Below, piece after piece: positions 11,940 through 37,500 of a stretch of DNA of 64,000 bases (the first letter of the stretch is position 1; each line of letters begins with the position of its first letter). The DNA is from Acanthornis magna (taxonomy: Eukaryota; Chordata; Aves; Passeriformes; Acanthizidae): positions 1,426,001 to 1,490,000 of the forward strand of contig JAWUZG010000177.1 of NCBI GenBank assembly GCA_036785705.1, written 5' to 3'. The position numbers and the translations under genes are program-made. Under the pieces are notes generated by a model. That model was not told the DNA's origin, made no database searches, and saw only the letters and a program-made list of their open reading frames with translations.

Positions 11940-12150
11940 TGTGATAGAAACATGGAATGGTTTGGATGGGAAAGGACCCTTAAAGATTATCTAATTCCAA
12001 ACCCTGCCACGGGCAGGGGCCCCTCCCATTATCCCAGATTGCTCCAGCCTGGCCTTGGACACTTCCAGGGATGGATTAGCCTCAGCTTCCCTGGGAAATC
12101 TGTGCCAGGGCCTCACCAACCACACAGGGAAGAGTTTCTTTCAAGATAAT
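11940..12150 (-). mobile_element. CR1 LINE 3' fragment
   Basis: Reverse orientation: AATGGTTTGGATGGGAAAGG, a CTTAAAGATTATCTAATTCC block, CCAGCCTGGCCTTGGACACT, GGGCCTCACCAACCACACAG. More diverged than the young copies. Confidence 0.85.
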
Positions 12151-12259
12151 CCCCATTTTCTTTCAAGATAATCCCATTTAAAACACGTTTTCTCCCAAAC
12201 GTACTTCCCAAGTGCCAAGCTTAGTTCCTCTGCTCAATTTTGGGTACAAATCCCATCAC

Positions 12260-12265
12260 TTTAAT
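12260..12265 (-). terminator. ANKRD16: Candidate ANKRD16 polyadenylation signal
   Basis: ATTAAA on the minus strand, about 77 nt after the ANKRD16 stop codon. It is the commonest variant of AATAAA. No transcript supports it, and a CR1 element follows within 120 bp, so the true 3' end may lie further on. Confidence 0.3.
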
Positions 12266-12341
12266 CAGGTGTTCCCCTAAATCTGAATCCCATTAAGGGA
12301 TAACCAACGTACCACGTGGAAAAGGAGCAGGCTCCTCTTCT

Positions 12342-26895
<14,554 letters not shown>

Positions 26896-28080
26896 CTCCC
26901 TCGGGATGAGCAGAACTTTCCTTTTCCCTTAGGATAATTAAAAATTTTCCTTTTCCCTCAGGATAATTAAAAATTTTCCTTCTTCCTCGGGATAATTAAA
27001 AAATTTTCCTTCTCCCTTCAGAAAACCAGGATCTGGTCTCTCCTTCAGGAAAACTAGGAATTCCCTCTCCCCTTTATGGAATTGAGGAACCAGCCACCCC
27101 TCTGTCAAAACAGGAATTTCCTTTTCCATTAGGAAGATTAGGAACTGGTCTCTCCCTCCAGAAAATAAGATTTCCTTTTCCGTAGGAAATCCAGGATCTG
27201 ATCTTTCCATCAGGAAAAAAAAGAAATTCCCTTTCCCCTCAGGAAAACCGGAAGCTTCTTTTTCCTTTGGGAAGCTCCAGAAAGAGTATGAAAAAAAAAA
27301 AAAAAAAAATCCTTTTAGGCAAAAAGAAATTCCCTTTTTTCTTAGGAAAAAATAGAAATTTCCTTTTCCCTCAGAAAAACCAGGAGCCAGAGTCTCCCTC
27401 AGCAAATCCTGCAATTCCCTTTTTCCTTAGGAAAAAACGGATTATTTCTTTTAACTCAGGAAAACCAGGACCTCACCTCTTTCTCCAGAAAACCTCAAAT
27501 TCCCTTTTCCTCTAGGAAATCCAGGAATGTCCCTTTTTCCTTAGGAAAGCAAGGTCATAGTCACTCCATCAGGAAAAACAGAATTTTCCTTTTCCATCTG
27601 GAAAACCAGGAATCAGTGTCTCCCTCAGGAAAAACAGGAATTCCCTTTTCCCTCAGGAAAATCAGAAGCCGCCCTCTCTCTCTGGGAATACAGAAATTCC
27701 CACTCCCTTTGGGAAAAGTCGACAATTCCTGTTCCTCTTAGGAAATCCAGAAACCAGCTGGAACTCCATAAATTTCCCTTCCACTCAGGAAAACCTGAAA
27801 TTCCCTTTTTTCCTCTGAAAAATGAGTAATTTCCTTTTCCCTGCGGACAGACAGACATCAACCTCTCCTCCAGGAAAAGCAGCAATTCCCTTTTCCCTCC
27901 AAAACGAACGCGAAATTCCCTTTTCCCTCAGCAAAACCAGAAATTCCCGTTTCCCTCCAAAACGAACGAGAAATTCCCTTTTCCCTCAGCAAAACCAGAA
28001 ATTCCCTTTTTCCTCCAAAACGAACGCGAAATTCCCTTTTCCCTCAGCAAAAGCAGAAATTCCCGTTTCCCTCGGGGCTG
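26896..28080. repeat. Degenerate 35-40-bp minisatellite
   Basis: Loosely repeated AATTCCCTTTTCCCTCAGGA / AAACCAGGAA units with many variants. The TTTTTCCCTCAGGAAATCC piece of the 178-bp unit matches this array, so the 178-bp array probably grew from it. A run of 19 A lies at about 27291-27309. Confidence 0.85.
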
Positions 28081-28210
28081 CCGGCAAGGGGCCGCTCCCG
28101 CAGGCCGAGGATCCCCCCCCGCCCCATATTCCCTCCCCAGCTCATCCCACAGAATTCCCGCGGGAACATTCCCGGTTTTTCCAACGCACCCGCGCGCCGC
28201 GGAGCGCCCG

Positions 28211-28239
28211 TGACGTCACACACCGGTCCCGTGACGTCA
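28211..28239. promoter_or_regulatory. Twin CRE palindromes 21 bp apart
   Basis: Two perfect TGACGTCA octamers (CREB/ATF sites), each within GTGACGTCAC and 21 bp apart start to start, about two helical turns, so both face the same side of the helix. Confidence 0.8.
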
Positions 28240-28349
28240 CTGCGAAGGGGACGGTAAACATCTCCCGCCCCAATCAGGAAGTGATGCGCCATTGGCTAGC
28301 GTCGGATTGGACGCCGGCTTCTGATTGGTGGACGGGGAGGGGGCGGGGC

Positions 28350-28385
28350 CGGCGGAGCGCGCGGGGCCGCGAGCGCCGGGAGCGG
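28350..28385 (+). other. FBH1: FBH1 non-coding exon 1 (inferred)
   Basis: GC-rich segment after the GC box, ending GAGCGG|GTGAGG, a fair donor. The first FBH1 methionine is 3 kb further on, so a 5' UTR exon is needed here. Its start is a guess. Confidence 0.45.
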
Positions 28386-28429
28386 GTGAGGTTGGGGGGG
28401 AGGGAGGACGCGACCATTTCTGGGCAATG

Positions 28430-29730
28430 CGGGGGGGCAGAGAAGGGTTCCCTTGGGATCGAGGGAGCCTTGGGAACGTGCAGTGAGGGAATCCTTGGAG
28501 CTGAGGGGTTCGGCACTGAGGGGACCCTTGGCAATGGCGGGGGATTGGTGTTCAAGGGGTTTTTGGCATTGGTGGGGGACCTTTGGCTTTGAGGGGGCCT
28601 TGGGAACGGGGGCTCCTCTGGCATTGGGGTAACCCTTGGAAATGGGGATTCTTTGGAATTGTGGGGTTTGGCAATGGCGGGGGCGCAGAGCAGGGGGCGC
28701 TTGGCTGAGAAGGTTAAAAAAGGATTCCTTTGGCATTGGGGGCAGCCTTGGCAATGGGGGACTCCTTAGAATTGGAGGATTGGCAATGAGGGACCCTTGG
28801 CAATGGGGGGGGGGCACAGAGCAAGGAGACCCTTGGCCGAGAAAGGGTTAAAAAGGGTTTCCCTGGCATTGGGGGGATCCTTGGAATTGGGGGATTGGGA
28901 ACACAGAGCAAAGGGACCCTTGGCCGAGAAAGGGTTAAAAAGGTTTTCCCTGGCATTGGGGCGTTTGGCATGTGGGGGGATCCTTGGAATTGGGGGATTG
29001 GCACTGAGAGCACCTGTGGCAATGGCAGGGAATTGATGGTGAAGGAGCTTTAGGCACTGAGGGGGCCTTGGGAATGGAGGCTCCTCTGGCATTGGGGTAA
29101 CCCTTGGGAATGGGGAATTCTTGGGATTGGAGGGTTTGGCAATGAGGAATCCTTGGGATTGGAAGGTTTGGCAATGGGGAATCCTTGGGATTGGCGGGTT
29201 TGGCAATGGGGAATTCTTGGGACTGGAGGGTTTGGCAGTGGGGAATTCTTGGGACTGGAGGGTTTGGCCATGAGGAATTCTTGGGTTTGGCAATGAGGAA
29301 TTCTTGGGACTGGAGGGTTTGGCAATGGGGAATTCTTGGGTTTGGAGGGTTTGGCAATGGGGAATTCTTGGGTTTGGAGGGTTTGGCAGTGGGGAATCCT
29401 TGGGGCTGGAGGGTTTGGCAATGAGGAATTCTTGGGACTGGCAATGAGGAATTCTTGGGACTGGAGGGTTTGGCAATGAGGAATCCTTGGGACTGGAGGG
29501 TTTGGCAATGAGGAATTCTTGGGTTTGGCAATGAGGAATTCTTGGGACTGGAGGGTTTGGCAATGGGGAATCCTTGGGACTGGAGGGTTTGGCAATGGGG
29601 GGGCACAGAACAAGGGGCCCCCAGGCTGAGAAAGGGTTAAAAAGGGGCTTCCTTGGCCTTGGGGGAATCCTTGGAATTGGAGGACTGGCAGTGAGGGGGC
29701 CCTTGGGAATGGGGAGAAGTTGGAAATGAG
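28430..29730. repeat. Minisatellite of about 30 bp in FBH1 intron 1
   Basis: Units built on TTGGCAATGGGGAATTCTTG plus GGACTGGAGGG, best ordered at 29100-29600 and looser at both ends, where GAGAAAGGGTTAAAAAGG recurs four times (28825, 28925, 29630 and a variant at 28705). Long minus-strand frames across it are artefacts. Confidence 0.92.
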
Positions 29731-30039
29731 GGGACCCTCTGGACCAGGTCGGTGCATCTCTGTGGGAGAGGGGTTTGGGAAAAACGTTCTGGGGGGAATG
29801 GGGGGCAGCTCCGACTTTCTCCCAAATATTTCTTGTCCCTCTGGAGCTTCCCTCATCCTCTGGTGGCCGATCATTTAACTTCCCAGCTGGAATGTCTTCT
29901 CCTGGCTGACATTCCTCATGGGATGGAAGCCACAGACTGTGATGGGGCCCTGCCCTTGGTGTCAGCAGCAGGAAATTTTGGGAAAATGGGAAAAAAGAGG
30001 AATGCAGGTGAAGCCCGAGGGAGAAATTCCATTTTTTAA

Positions 30040-30345
30040 GTAGAATCGCAGAGTGCTTTAGGTTGGAAAAGATCCTTAAGATCATCAAATCCAGCCATTC
30101 CTGCAGCACTGCCAAAGCCACCATGTCCCTAAAAGTCACGGGACTGTCTCGGTTTGGTTTTTTCCCTTCCATTTGCCTCATTTTCCCTGCTTTGAGGAAA
30201 TTGGGATGTTGGAAAACAGCTTCCCCAGGGAGCTCAATGGTTTTAACTCTGCCCCGCTGAGCTGAAAAGGAGGAAGCAGCACAGCCATAGAATGATTTAG
30301 GTTGGGAAAGAGCCCTAAAATCATCAAATCCAACCATTATCCCAA
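30040..30345 (-). mobile_element. Two CR1 LINE end fragments
   Basis: 30042-30150 (GCTTTAGGTTGGAAAAGATC, then CTTAAGATCATC) and 30283-30345 (ATAGAATGATTTAGGTTGGG). Both antisense and short. 30346-30970 shows nothing I recognise. Confidence 0.75.
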
Positions 30346-30974
30346 GGAATGACCAGACTGATCCTTGGATCCTGCTCTGCAAGGTCAGCGGATCATTTGT
30401 TGTGGCTGCTGCTAAGGTGTTAAATATAAATAAATTAATTAAAGGAACAGAAAGTGAAAGTGCTGATCCTGGCAGGAGGAAGCTTGTCCTGTGACAGTGA
30501 TTCCTGCTGGTTTTGGGTTCTTCCTGAGCATTTTTTGTGTGAAAAAAAGTTGCATTCTGTCTATTTTTTTCTGGACAGAAGAGAGGAGTTTGTGTCTATT
30601 CCAAGTAAGGTCTGATTATTTTATCAAAATGACTCTTTGGGTAATTTTTTGCTGCTTCTTAACTGCAAATGGGTTAAATTTCCTCTGGTTTAGGGGGAAT
30701 CCCAGCTTGGATCTGTTTGGGAGAGGCTCAGTTTGGGTGTTTAAATGTTGATTTGGCCTTCCTGGTGTAAAGTATTGTAATTTTTCCCATGGGATTGAGC
30801 CTCCGTGGGCATCCTTGGAGATCCTGGAGTCACTTTGCATTTCCCCAGATGGAGCTGCTTCCTCCACGTGCTGTTGGAGAAAAAGCTGGAAAACCTGCCA
30901 GGATTCTGGGGTTTTTTTATTGTCCTCTTGTTCCAAAGCCTCGTGGTGGAATCAACATTGGAATGACCACAAAG

Positions 30975-31255
30975 AGAATCCCAGAATTCCAGACTGGATT
31001 GGGTGGGAAGGGAAATAAAGCTCATCAATTCCAACCCCTGCCATTTCAGGGTCATCTCCCACTGTCCCAGGCTGCGCCCAGCCCTGTCCAGCCTGGCCTG
31101 GGACACTGCAGGGATCCAGGGGCAGCCATAATTTTTCTGGGAATTCCAGCCCAGCCCCTCCCCACTCTCCCAGGGAAGAATTCCTTCCCAATATCCAAAC
31201 TAAGTCTGCTCTCGGCCATTCCATCTTGTCCCATCCCTCTGGAAAATCTCCTCGC
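30975..31255 (-). mobile_element. CR1 LINE, young subfamily, diverged copy
   Basis: Antisense: TCAATTCCAACCCCTGCCAT, CCTGTCCAGCCTGGCCTGGG, GGGATCCAGGGGCAGCC, then CCTTCCCAATATCCAAACTA. It ends about 130 bp before the FBH1 start codon. Confidence 0.88.
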
Positions 31256-31388
31256 CGAAACATTGGGACCTCTAATAATTCCTGAGGAGAAACTGTTTTT
31301 GTCCACATGGATTGTGTGTCATTGCTTCCTAACCCTTGGATTTGGCGTTTTTCCTTTTCTTTTTGATTTTTTCCGTGTGGCCAAAGGG

Positions 31389-31551
31389 ATGAAGAGGTTC
31401 AAGAAGAGGCACCTCACTGCCCCCGAGTGCGAAGCTCTGGCCCAGAGTGCGGAAGGCTCATCCTCCCTGACACAGCCCCTGAGCCAGGGCCGGGGCCGAG
31501 GAGGAAATCCAGGCCTTCATCCCAGCCCACGGACACGGAGACATCCCAGAG
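31389..31551 (+). CDS. FBH1: FBH1 coding exon 1 (transcript exon 2)
   Basis: Start in GGG ATG A context. Encodes [17 protein letters not shown], then [13 protein letters not shown] and [12 protein letters not shown]. Donor AGAG|GTGCTG is weak, but it is the only one that gives an aligned join to the next exon ([14 protein letters not shown] against human PRTKRGSRGQGSQR, from memory). A CR1 element begins about 20 bp after it. Confidence 0.88.
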
Positions 31552-34500
31552 GTGCTGCTGGGGAGTTCTGGGAGAGCTGGAGCCAGGCTGGGAGAGCTGG
31601 GAATGTTCCCTGGAGAAGGGAAGGACACAGGGAGAGCTGCGAGCCCCTGGCAGGGCCTGAAGGGCTCCAGGAGAGCTGCAGAGGGACTGGGGACAAGGGC
31701 TGCAGGGACAGCACCCAGGGAATGGCTTGGCAGTGCCAGAGGGCAGGGCCAGATGGGATCTTGGGAATTGGGAATTGCTGCCGGGGAGGGTGGGGAGGGG
31801 CTGGGCTGGAATTGCCAGAGCAGCTGTGGCTGCCCCTGGATCCCTGCAGTGTCCCAGGCCAGGCTGGACAGGGCTTGGAGCAGCCTGGGACAGTGGCAGG
31901 TGTCCCTGCCAGGGCAGGGGTGGCACTGGTGGCCTTTGGGGCCATTCCTCCCAAACCATTCCAGGATTCCATGAAAAAGAGTTTCCTTGACTAATTCCCT
32001 CTCGAGGGGAGTGAATTTGTGGGTTTATGTTATCCTATTCTTATGCTATTTTACTTCTATGCTATTTTATTTATTATGGTATATTGTTTTGTTTAACGTT
32101 ATCTTATTTATTCTTCTTCTTATTATTTTTGTTCTATGTTTTTGTTATTTTAATTTTGTTTCTTTATTATTTTTATTTTATGTAGTTTTTATTTATTGTA
32201 ATTTATTTATTAGGTATTTCATTTATTTCATTTACCTTATTAAATTTTAAAGTTTATTTTATACTATATTTATTTATTTTTGGTTTATGTGATTTGATTT
32301 CTTTATTATTTTATGCTATATTCTTTTATTTTTTTTGTTTATTGACTACATTCTTTTTTATATTTATTTTATATATGGTCTTATTTGTTATTTCATTTTA
32401 TTTAATTTTTCTTTTTTATTTTATTTTTTATTTTCTTCTTTATTTTCTTCTTTATTTTCTCTTTTATTTTCTTATATTATTTTTATTCAGAAGTTGGGAT
32501 TTAGGCCCATTTTGATTGGAATTTTGCCTGTCCCTGACTCCCTTCCCAGAGAACATTCCCTGGTGAGCTGGGACGAGGCACCAAAATCCCAAATTCTGCT
32601 CCCAAATTCTTCTGGAGCACCTGTGAGGAGCCCTGTGGGAACAATTCCCACCTTACACCGCCTCAGGGAGGAGCAGGAATTCCCTGATTTCCATGGAATT
32701 CATTCCCATTCATTCCTTTTGTGCAGGATCAGGCATTCCCTGATTCCCATGAGCTTCATTCCCACTCTTGCCCTTCCGCAGGACCAGGCATTCCCTGATT
32801 TCCATGGATTTCATTCCCACTCTTCCTTTTGTGCAGGACCAGGCATTCCCTGATTTCCATGCAATTCATTCCCACATTTCCATGGAATTCGTTCCCATTC
32901 TCCATGCAGGACCAGGCATTCCCTTATTCCCATGGAATTCATTCCCATTCTTTGTGCAGGACCAGACATTCCCTGATTTCCATGGAATTCATTCCCACTC
33001 TTGCCCTTCCTGCAGGACCAGGCATTCCCTTATTCCCATGGAATTCATTCCCATTCTTTCCCTTTGTGCAGGACCAGGCATTCCCTGATTTCCATGGAAT
33101 TCATTCCCATTCTTTCCCTTTGTGCAGGACCAGGCATTCCCTGATTTCCATGGAATTCATTCCCATTCTTTCCCTTTGTGCAGGACCAGGCATTCCCTGA
33201 TTCCCATGGAATTCATTCCCACATTTCCATGGAATTCGTTCCCATTCTTCGTGCAGGACCAGGCATTCCCTGATTTCCATGGAATTCATTCCCACATTTC
33301 CATGGAATTCGTTCCCATTCTTCGTGCAGGACCAGGCATTCCCTGATTTCCATGGAATTCATTCCCACATTTCCATGGAATTCATTCCCATTCTTCATGC
33401 AGGACCAGGCATTCCCTGATTTCCATGGAATTCATTCCCATTCTTTCCCTTTGTGCAGGACCAGGCATTCCCTGATTTCCATGGAATTCATTCCCACTCT
33501 TCCCTTTGTGCAGGACCAGGCATTCCCTGATTTCCATGCAATTCATTCCCACATTTCCATGGAATTCGTTCCCATTCTTCGTGCAGGACCAGGCATTCCC
33601 TGATTTCCATGGAATTCATTCCCACTCTTCCCTTTGTGCAGGACCAGGCATTCCCTGATTTCCATGGAATTCATTCCCACTCTTCCCTTTGTGCAGGACC
33701 AGGCATTCCCTGATTCCCATGGAATTTAATCCCATTCCTTCCATTCATGCAGGACCAGGCATTCCCTGATTTCCATGCAATTCATTCCCACATTTCCATG
33801 GAATTCGTTCCCATTCTTCGTGCAGGACCAGGCATTCCCTGATTTCCATGGAATTCATTCCCATTCTTTCCCTTTGTGCAGGACCAGGCATTCCCTGATT
33901 TCCATGGAATTCATTCCCATTCTTTCCCTTTGTGCAGGACCAGGCATTCCCTGATTTCCATGGAATTCATTCCCACTCTTCCCTTTGTGCAGGACCAGGC
34001 ATTCCCTGATTCCCATGGAATTTAATCCCATTCCTTCCATTCATGCAGGACCAGACATTCCCTGATTTCCATGGAATTCATTCCCACATTTCCATGGAAT
34101 TCGTTCCCGTTCTTCGTGCAGGACCAGGCATTCCCTGATTCCCATGGAATTCATTCCCTCTTTTCCCCTCTGTGCAGGACGGGGCCAGCAGAGGAACATC
34201 CTGGATTTCTTCAGGATCCCAAAGACACGACAAGTGGGGGCTGCTGGGATGCAGAGCTGTGGGGTCACGGAGGATCCATTTTTCCCTGGGTCTGGCGATT
34301 CCTTCCAGAGCGTGAGCACCGCCAGCAGCAATCCTTCAGTTTTCCTGCATGATCGGGACTTCGTGCCAGCTCCGAGGGGACATTCCCGGAAAAGGGCTCT
34401 TCCCGCTGCAGCCTCAGGCATTCCCAGTGCAGGGCAGGGTCTGTGGGGGGAGCCTGACAGGAAAATTCCAGAAGTGAGCCGGATTAAGCAGGAATGTGAA

Positions 34501-37500
34501 CACCCGGAAGTGGAACCGCTTCCAGAACCGAGTGGGATCAAGCAGGAATGGGAAGATCCAGAAGTGGAACCGCTTCCAGAACCGAGTGGGATCAAGCAGG
34601 AATGGGAAGATCCAGAAGTGGAACTGCTTCCAGAACTGAGCAGGATCAAGCAGGAAAGCGAAGATCTGGAAGTGGAACCTCTTCCCGACGCGCACTTCGG
34701 GCTCCTGGGCACTCGGAACTGGGAGGTGCCCCAGGGAAGGATGGATGATCTTCCCGCTGAAATCCTCAGGAATATCTTCGCTTTCCTGCCGGTGACAGAT
34801 CTGTACCAGAACCTGAGCCTGGTGTGTCACTACTGGAGGGAGATCATCAGGGATCCGCTGGTAAGGAATGCTCTGGGATTATCCCACGGGATCAGCCATG
34901 CTCTGCCTGTCTCCCTTTGTTCCTTTAAATCCCTTGATTGTTCCCACCATCCTTGAATTTTTAAGTCTTCTGCCATTTTTTGATCTTCTGGACCAAAAGA
35001 TGCCACCTTATATCCAAAATCCATATTGGAGCAACATTCCTTCCCATATATGGAAGACTCCATAAAATTCCTCTTTCACTGTTTTCCCTGCAGCCTTTTT
35101 TCCTGGCAGGATCACCCAGGGAATTCCTGTTCCCACAGTCCTTGAATTTTTAAATCTTCCGCCATTTTTCGGTATTCTGGACCAAAAGATGCCACCCTAT
35201 ATCCAAAATCCATATTGGAGCAACATTCCTTCCATATATAGAAAAAAAGACTCCATAAAATCCCCGTTTTACTGTTTTCCCATAAATTTGGGTGGGTGAG
35301 GCTGGACACGATGCAGGAGTTGTGTCCTGTGTGCTCCTTGGGCGTGGAGAGATGCAAATATGGGATGTGCTCCAGTCCTGTCCCAAATCTGCTCCTCCCT
35401 TCCTCCCTAATGCATCCTAAACCGTTCTGTCCTCACTGTTTTTCCTGATTTTCAGTGAAATCCAAAAATTCCTCCTGAAATCCGAAAATTCCTCCTGATT
35501 TTCAAAGAAATCAAAAAATTCCTCGCGGTTTTCGGAGAAGTCCGAAAAGTCCTCCCAATTCTCGGAGAAATAAAAAAATTCCTCCCGATTTTCGGAGAAG
35601 TCCGAAAATTCCTCCCGATTTTTGAAGGAATCCCAAAATTCCTTCCGATTTTCAGAGGAATCTAAAACTCCTCCCGATTTTCGGAGAAAACCGAAAACTC
35701 CTCCCAATTTTCGGAGAAATCCGAAAATTCCTCCCGATTTTCAGAGAAATCCGAGCAGCAGGATTGGGAGCACAGGGATCTGAAGGCTCAGAGCAGATCC
35801 CCGCAGTAGGGCTGAAAAAATGGGTTACATTTATACATTTATTTAATGCTTTGATGTTTAAGACTGGACCAGCAGCACCTGTTCCCGTCATTCCCCAAAA
35901 TCCAGACCTAATTGCAGGGTTTGGGTCTCTTTCCTCTCTTCTTTCCTCTCTTCTTTCCTCTCCTCTTTCTTCTTTCTTCTTTCTTCTTTCCTCTCTTCTT
36001 TCCTCTCTTCTTTCCTCTCTTCTTTCCTCTCTTCTTTCCTCTCTTCTTTCCTCTCTTCTTTCCTCTCTCTTTCCTCTCTCTTTTCCCCTCTTTTCCCTCT
36101 CTTCTTTTCCCTCTCTTCTTTTCCCTCTCTTCTTTTCCCTCTCTTCTTTTCCCTCTCTTCTTTTCCCTCTCTTCTTTTCCCTCTCTTCTTTTCCCTCTCT
36201 TCTTTTCCCTCTCTTCTTTTCCCTCTCTTCTTTTCCCTCTCTTCTTTTCCCTCTCTTCTTTTCCCCCTCTTTTTTTCCCCCTCTTTTTTTCCCCCTCTTC
36301 TTTTCCCTCTCTTCTTTTCCCTCTCTTCTTTTCCCTCTCTTCTTTTCCCTCTCTTCTTTTCCCTCTCTTCTTTTCCCTCTCTTCTTTTCCCTCTCTTTTC
36401 CCCCTCTTTCCCCCTCTTTCCCCCTCTTTCCCCCTCTTTCCCCCTCTTTCCCCCTCTTTCCCCCTCTTTCCCCCTCTTTCCCCCTCTTTCCCCCTCTTTC
36501 CCCCTCTTTCCCCCTCTTTCCCCCTCTTTCCCCCTCTTTCCCCCTCTTTCCCCCTCTTTTCCCCTCTTTTCCCCTCTTTTCCCCTCTTTTCCCCTCTTTT
36601 CCCCTCTTTTCCCCTCTTTTCCCCTCTTTATTCCCTCTTTATTCCCTCTTTATTCCCCTCTTTTTCTCTCTTTTTTTCTGTTTTTTTCCTCTTTTTTTTT
36701 CTTTTCCCTCTATTCCCACTATTCCCTCTTTTCCCTCTATTCCCTCTTCTCCTTCTCCTTCTCCTTCTTCCCCTCCCCATCTCCCGTTCCCATCCCGCTC
36801 CATTTTGAGCTCCAGCCCTTTGGGAGTCCCCCAGGCTCCCTTTTTGCCCCGGGAGCTCTGCTCTGGAACGCTGTGAGGTGAATTCTGGCGGTCTGTGCTT
36901 CCCTTGCAGTTCATTCCCTGGAAGAAGCTGTACCACCGCTCCGTGCTGCGGGAGGACGCGGCCCTGCGCAGGGTGGAGCAGCTCCTGCAGGAGTTTTCCA
37001 TCACCAAGGAGCAGGAGGGATGTGTGCTGGGGCTGATCAGGTGAGTCCCTTCGTACCTGGAGATCCTCAGGCTCTCTTTGCTTCGGGAGTTCTTTCACTG
37101 TGTCCCAGGAATTTCTGGGATGGGTTTGTCTGCTGAACAGGTGGGAGGTGTGCGGGAAAATGAGGGAGGAGAAGTTATTTGAATGGGAAAAATCACTGGG
37201 AGGGCTCTGAAAATAGGTGGAAATCTTTCCCTCTCTTTTTCTTATTCTGTTTGGACACACGATCATGGAATTGGAATTATTTTGGTTGGAAAAGGCCTCT
37301 AAGACATTGAGTCCAATCATTCCCAGCACTGCCAAGGCCACCCGTGTCCTCAAGTGCCACATCCACAGAGCTTTAAACCCTCCAGGGATGGGGACTCTAC
37401 CCCTGCCCTGGGCAGCTCATTCCAAAGTTTAATCACCTTTTCCATGGAGAAATATTCCCTAAAATCCACCCTGCCCCTCCCCTGGCCCAGCCTGAGGCCG

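Larger units (their letters stand above)
28180..28385. promoter_or_regulatory. Divergent CpG promoter of ANKRD16 and FBH1
   Basis: CpG-dense DNA between the two head-to-head genes. Sites in order: CRE TGACGTCA at 28211-28218 and 28232-28239; CCAAT at 28270-28274; GGAAGTG (ETS type) near 28277; ATTGG at 28291-28295, 28306-28310 and 28324-28328; GC box GGGGCGGGGC at 28340-28349. No TATA. CCAAT boxes in both directions fit two-way transcription. The ANKRD16 start must lie on the left side, but its non-coding first exon could not be placed. Confidence 0.75.

Noticed and set aside
28766..30382. 538-codon minus frame rich in PKNSSLPNPP
   Set aside because: It is the FBH1 intron 1 minisatellite read backwards, continuing into unrelated intron sequence.
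35764..36876. 370-codon plus frame of Ser/Pro/Phe/Leu
   Set aside because: Translation of the CT tract; any frame of such DNA lacks stops.
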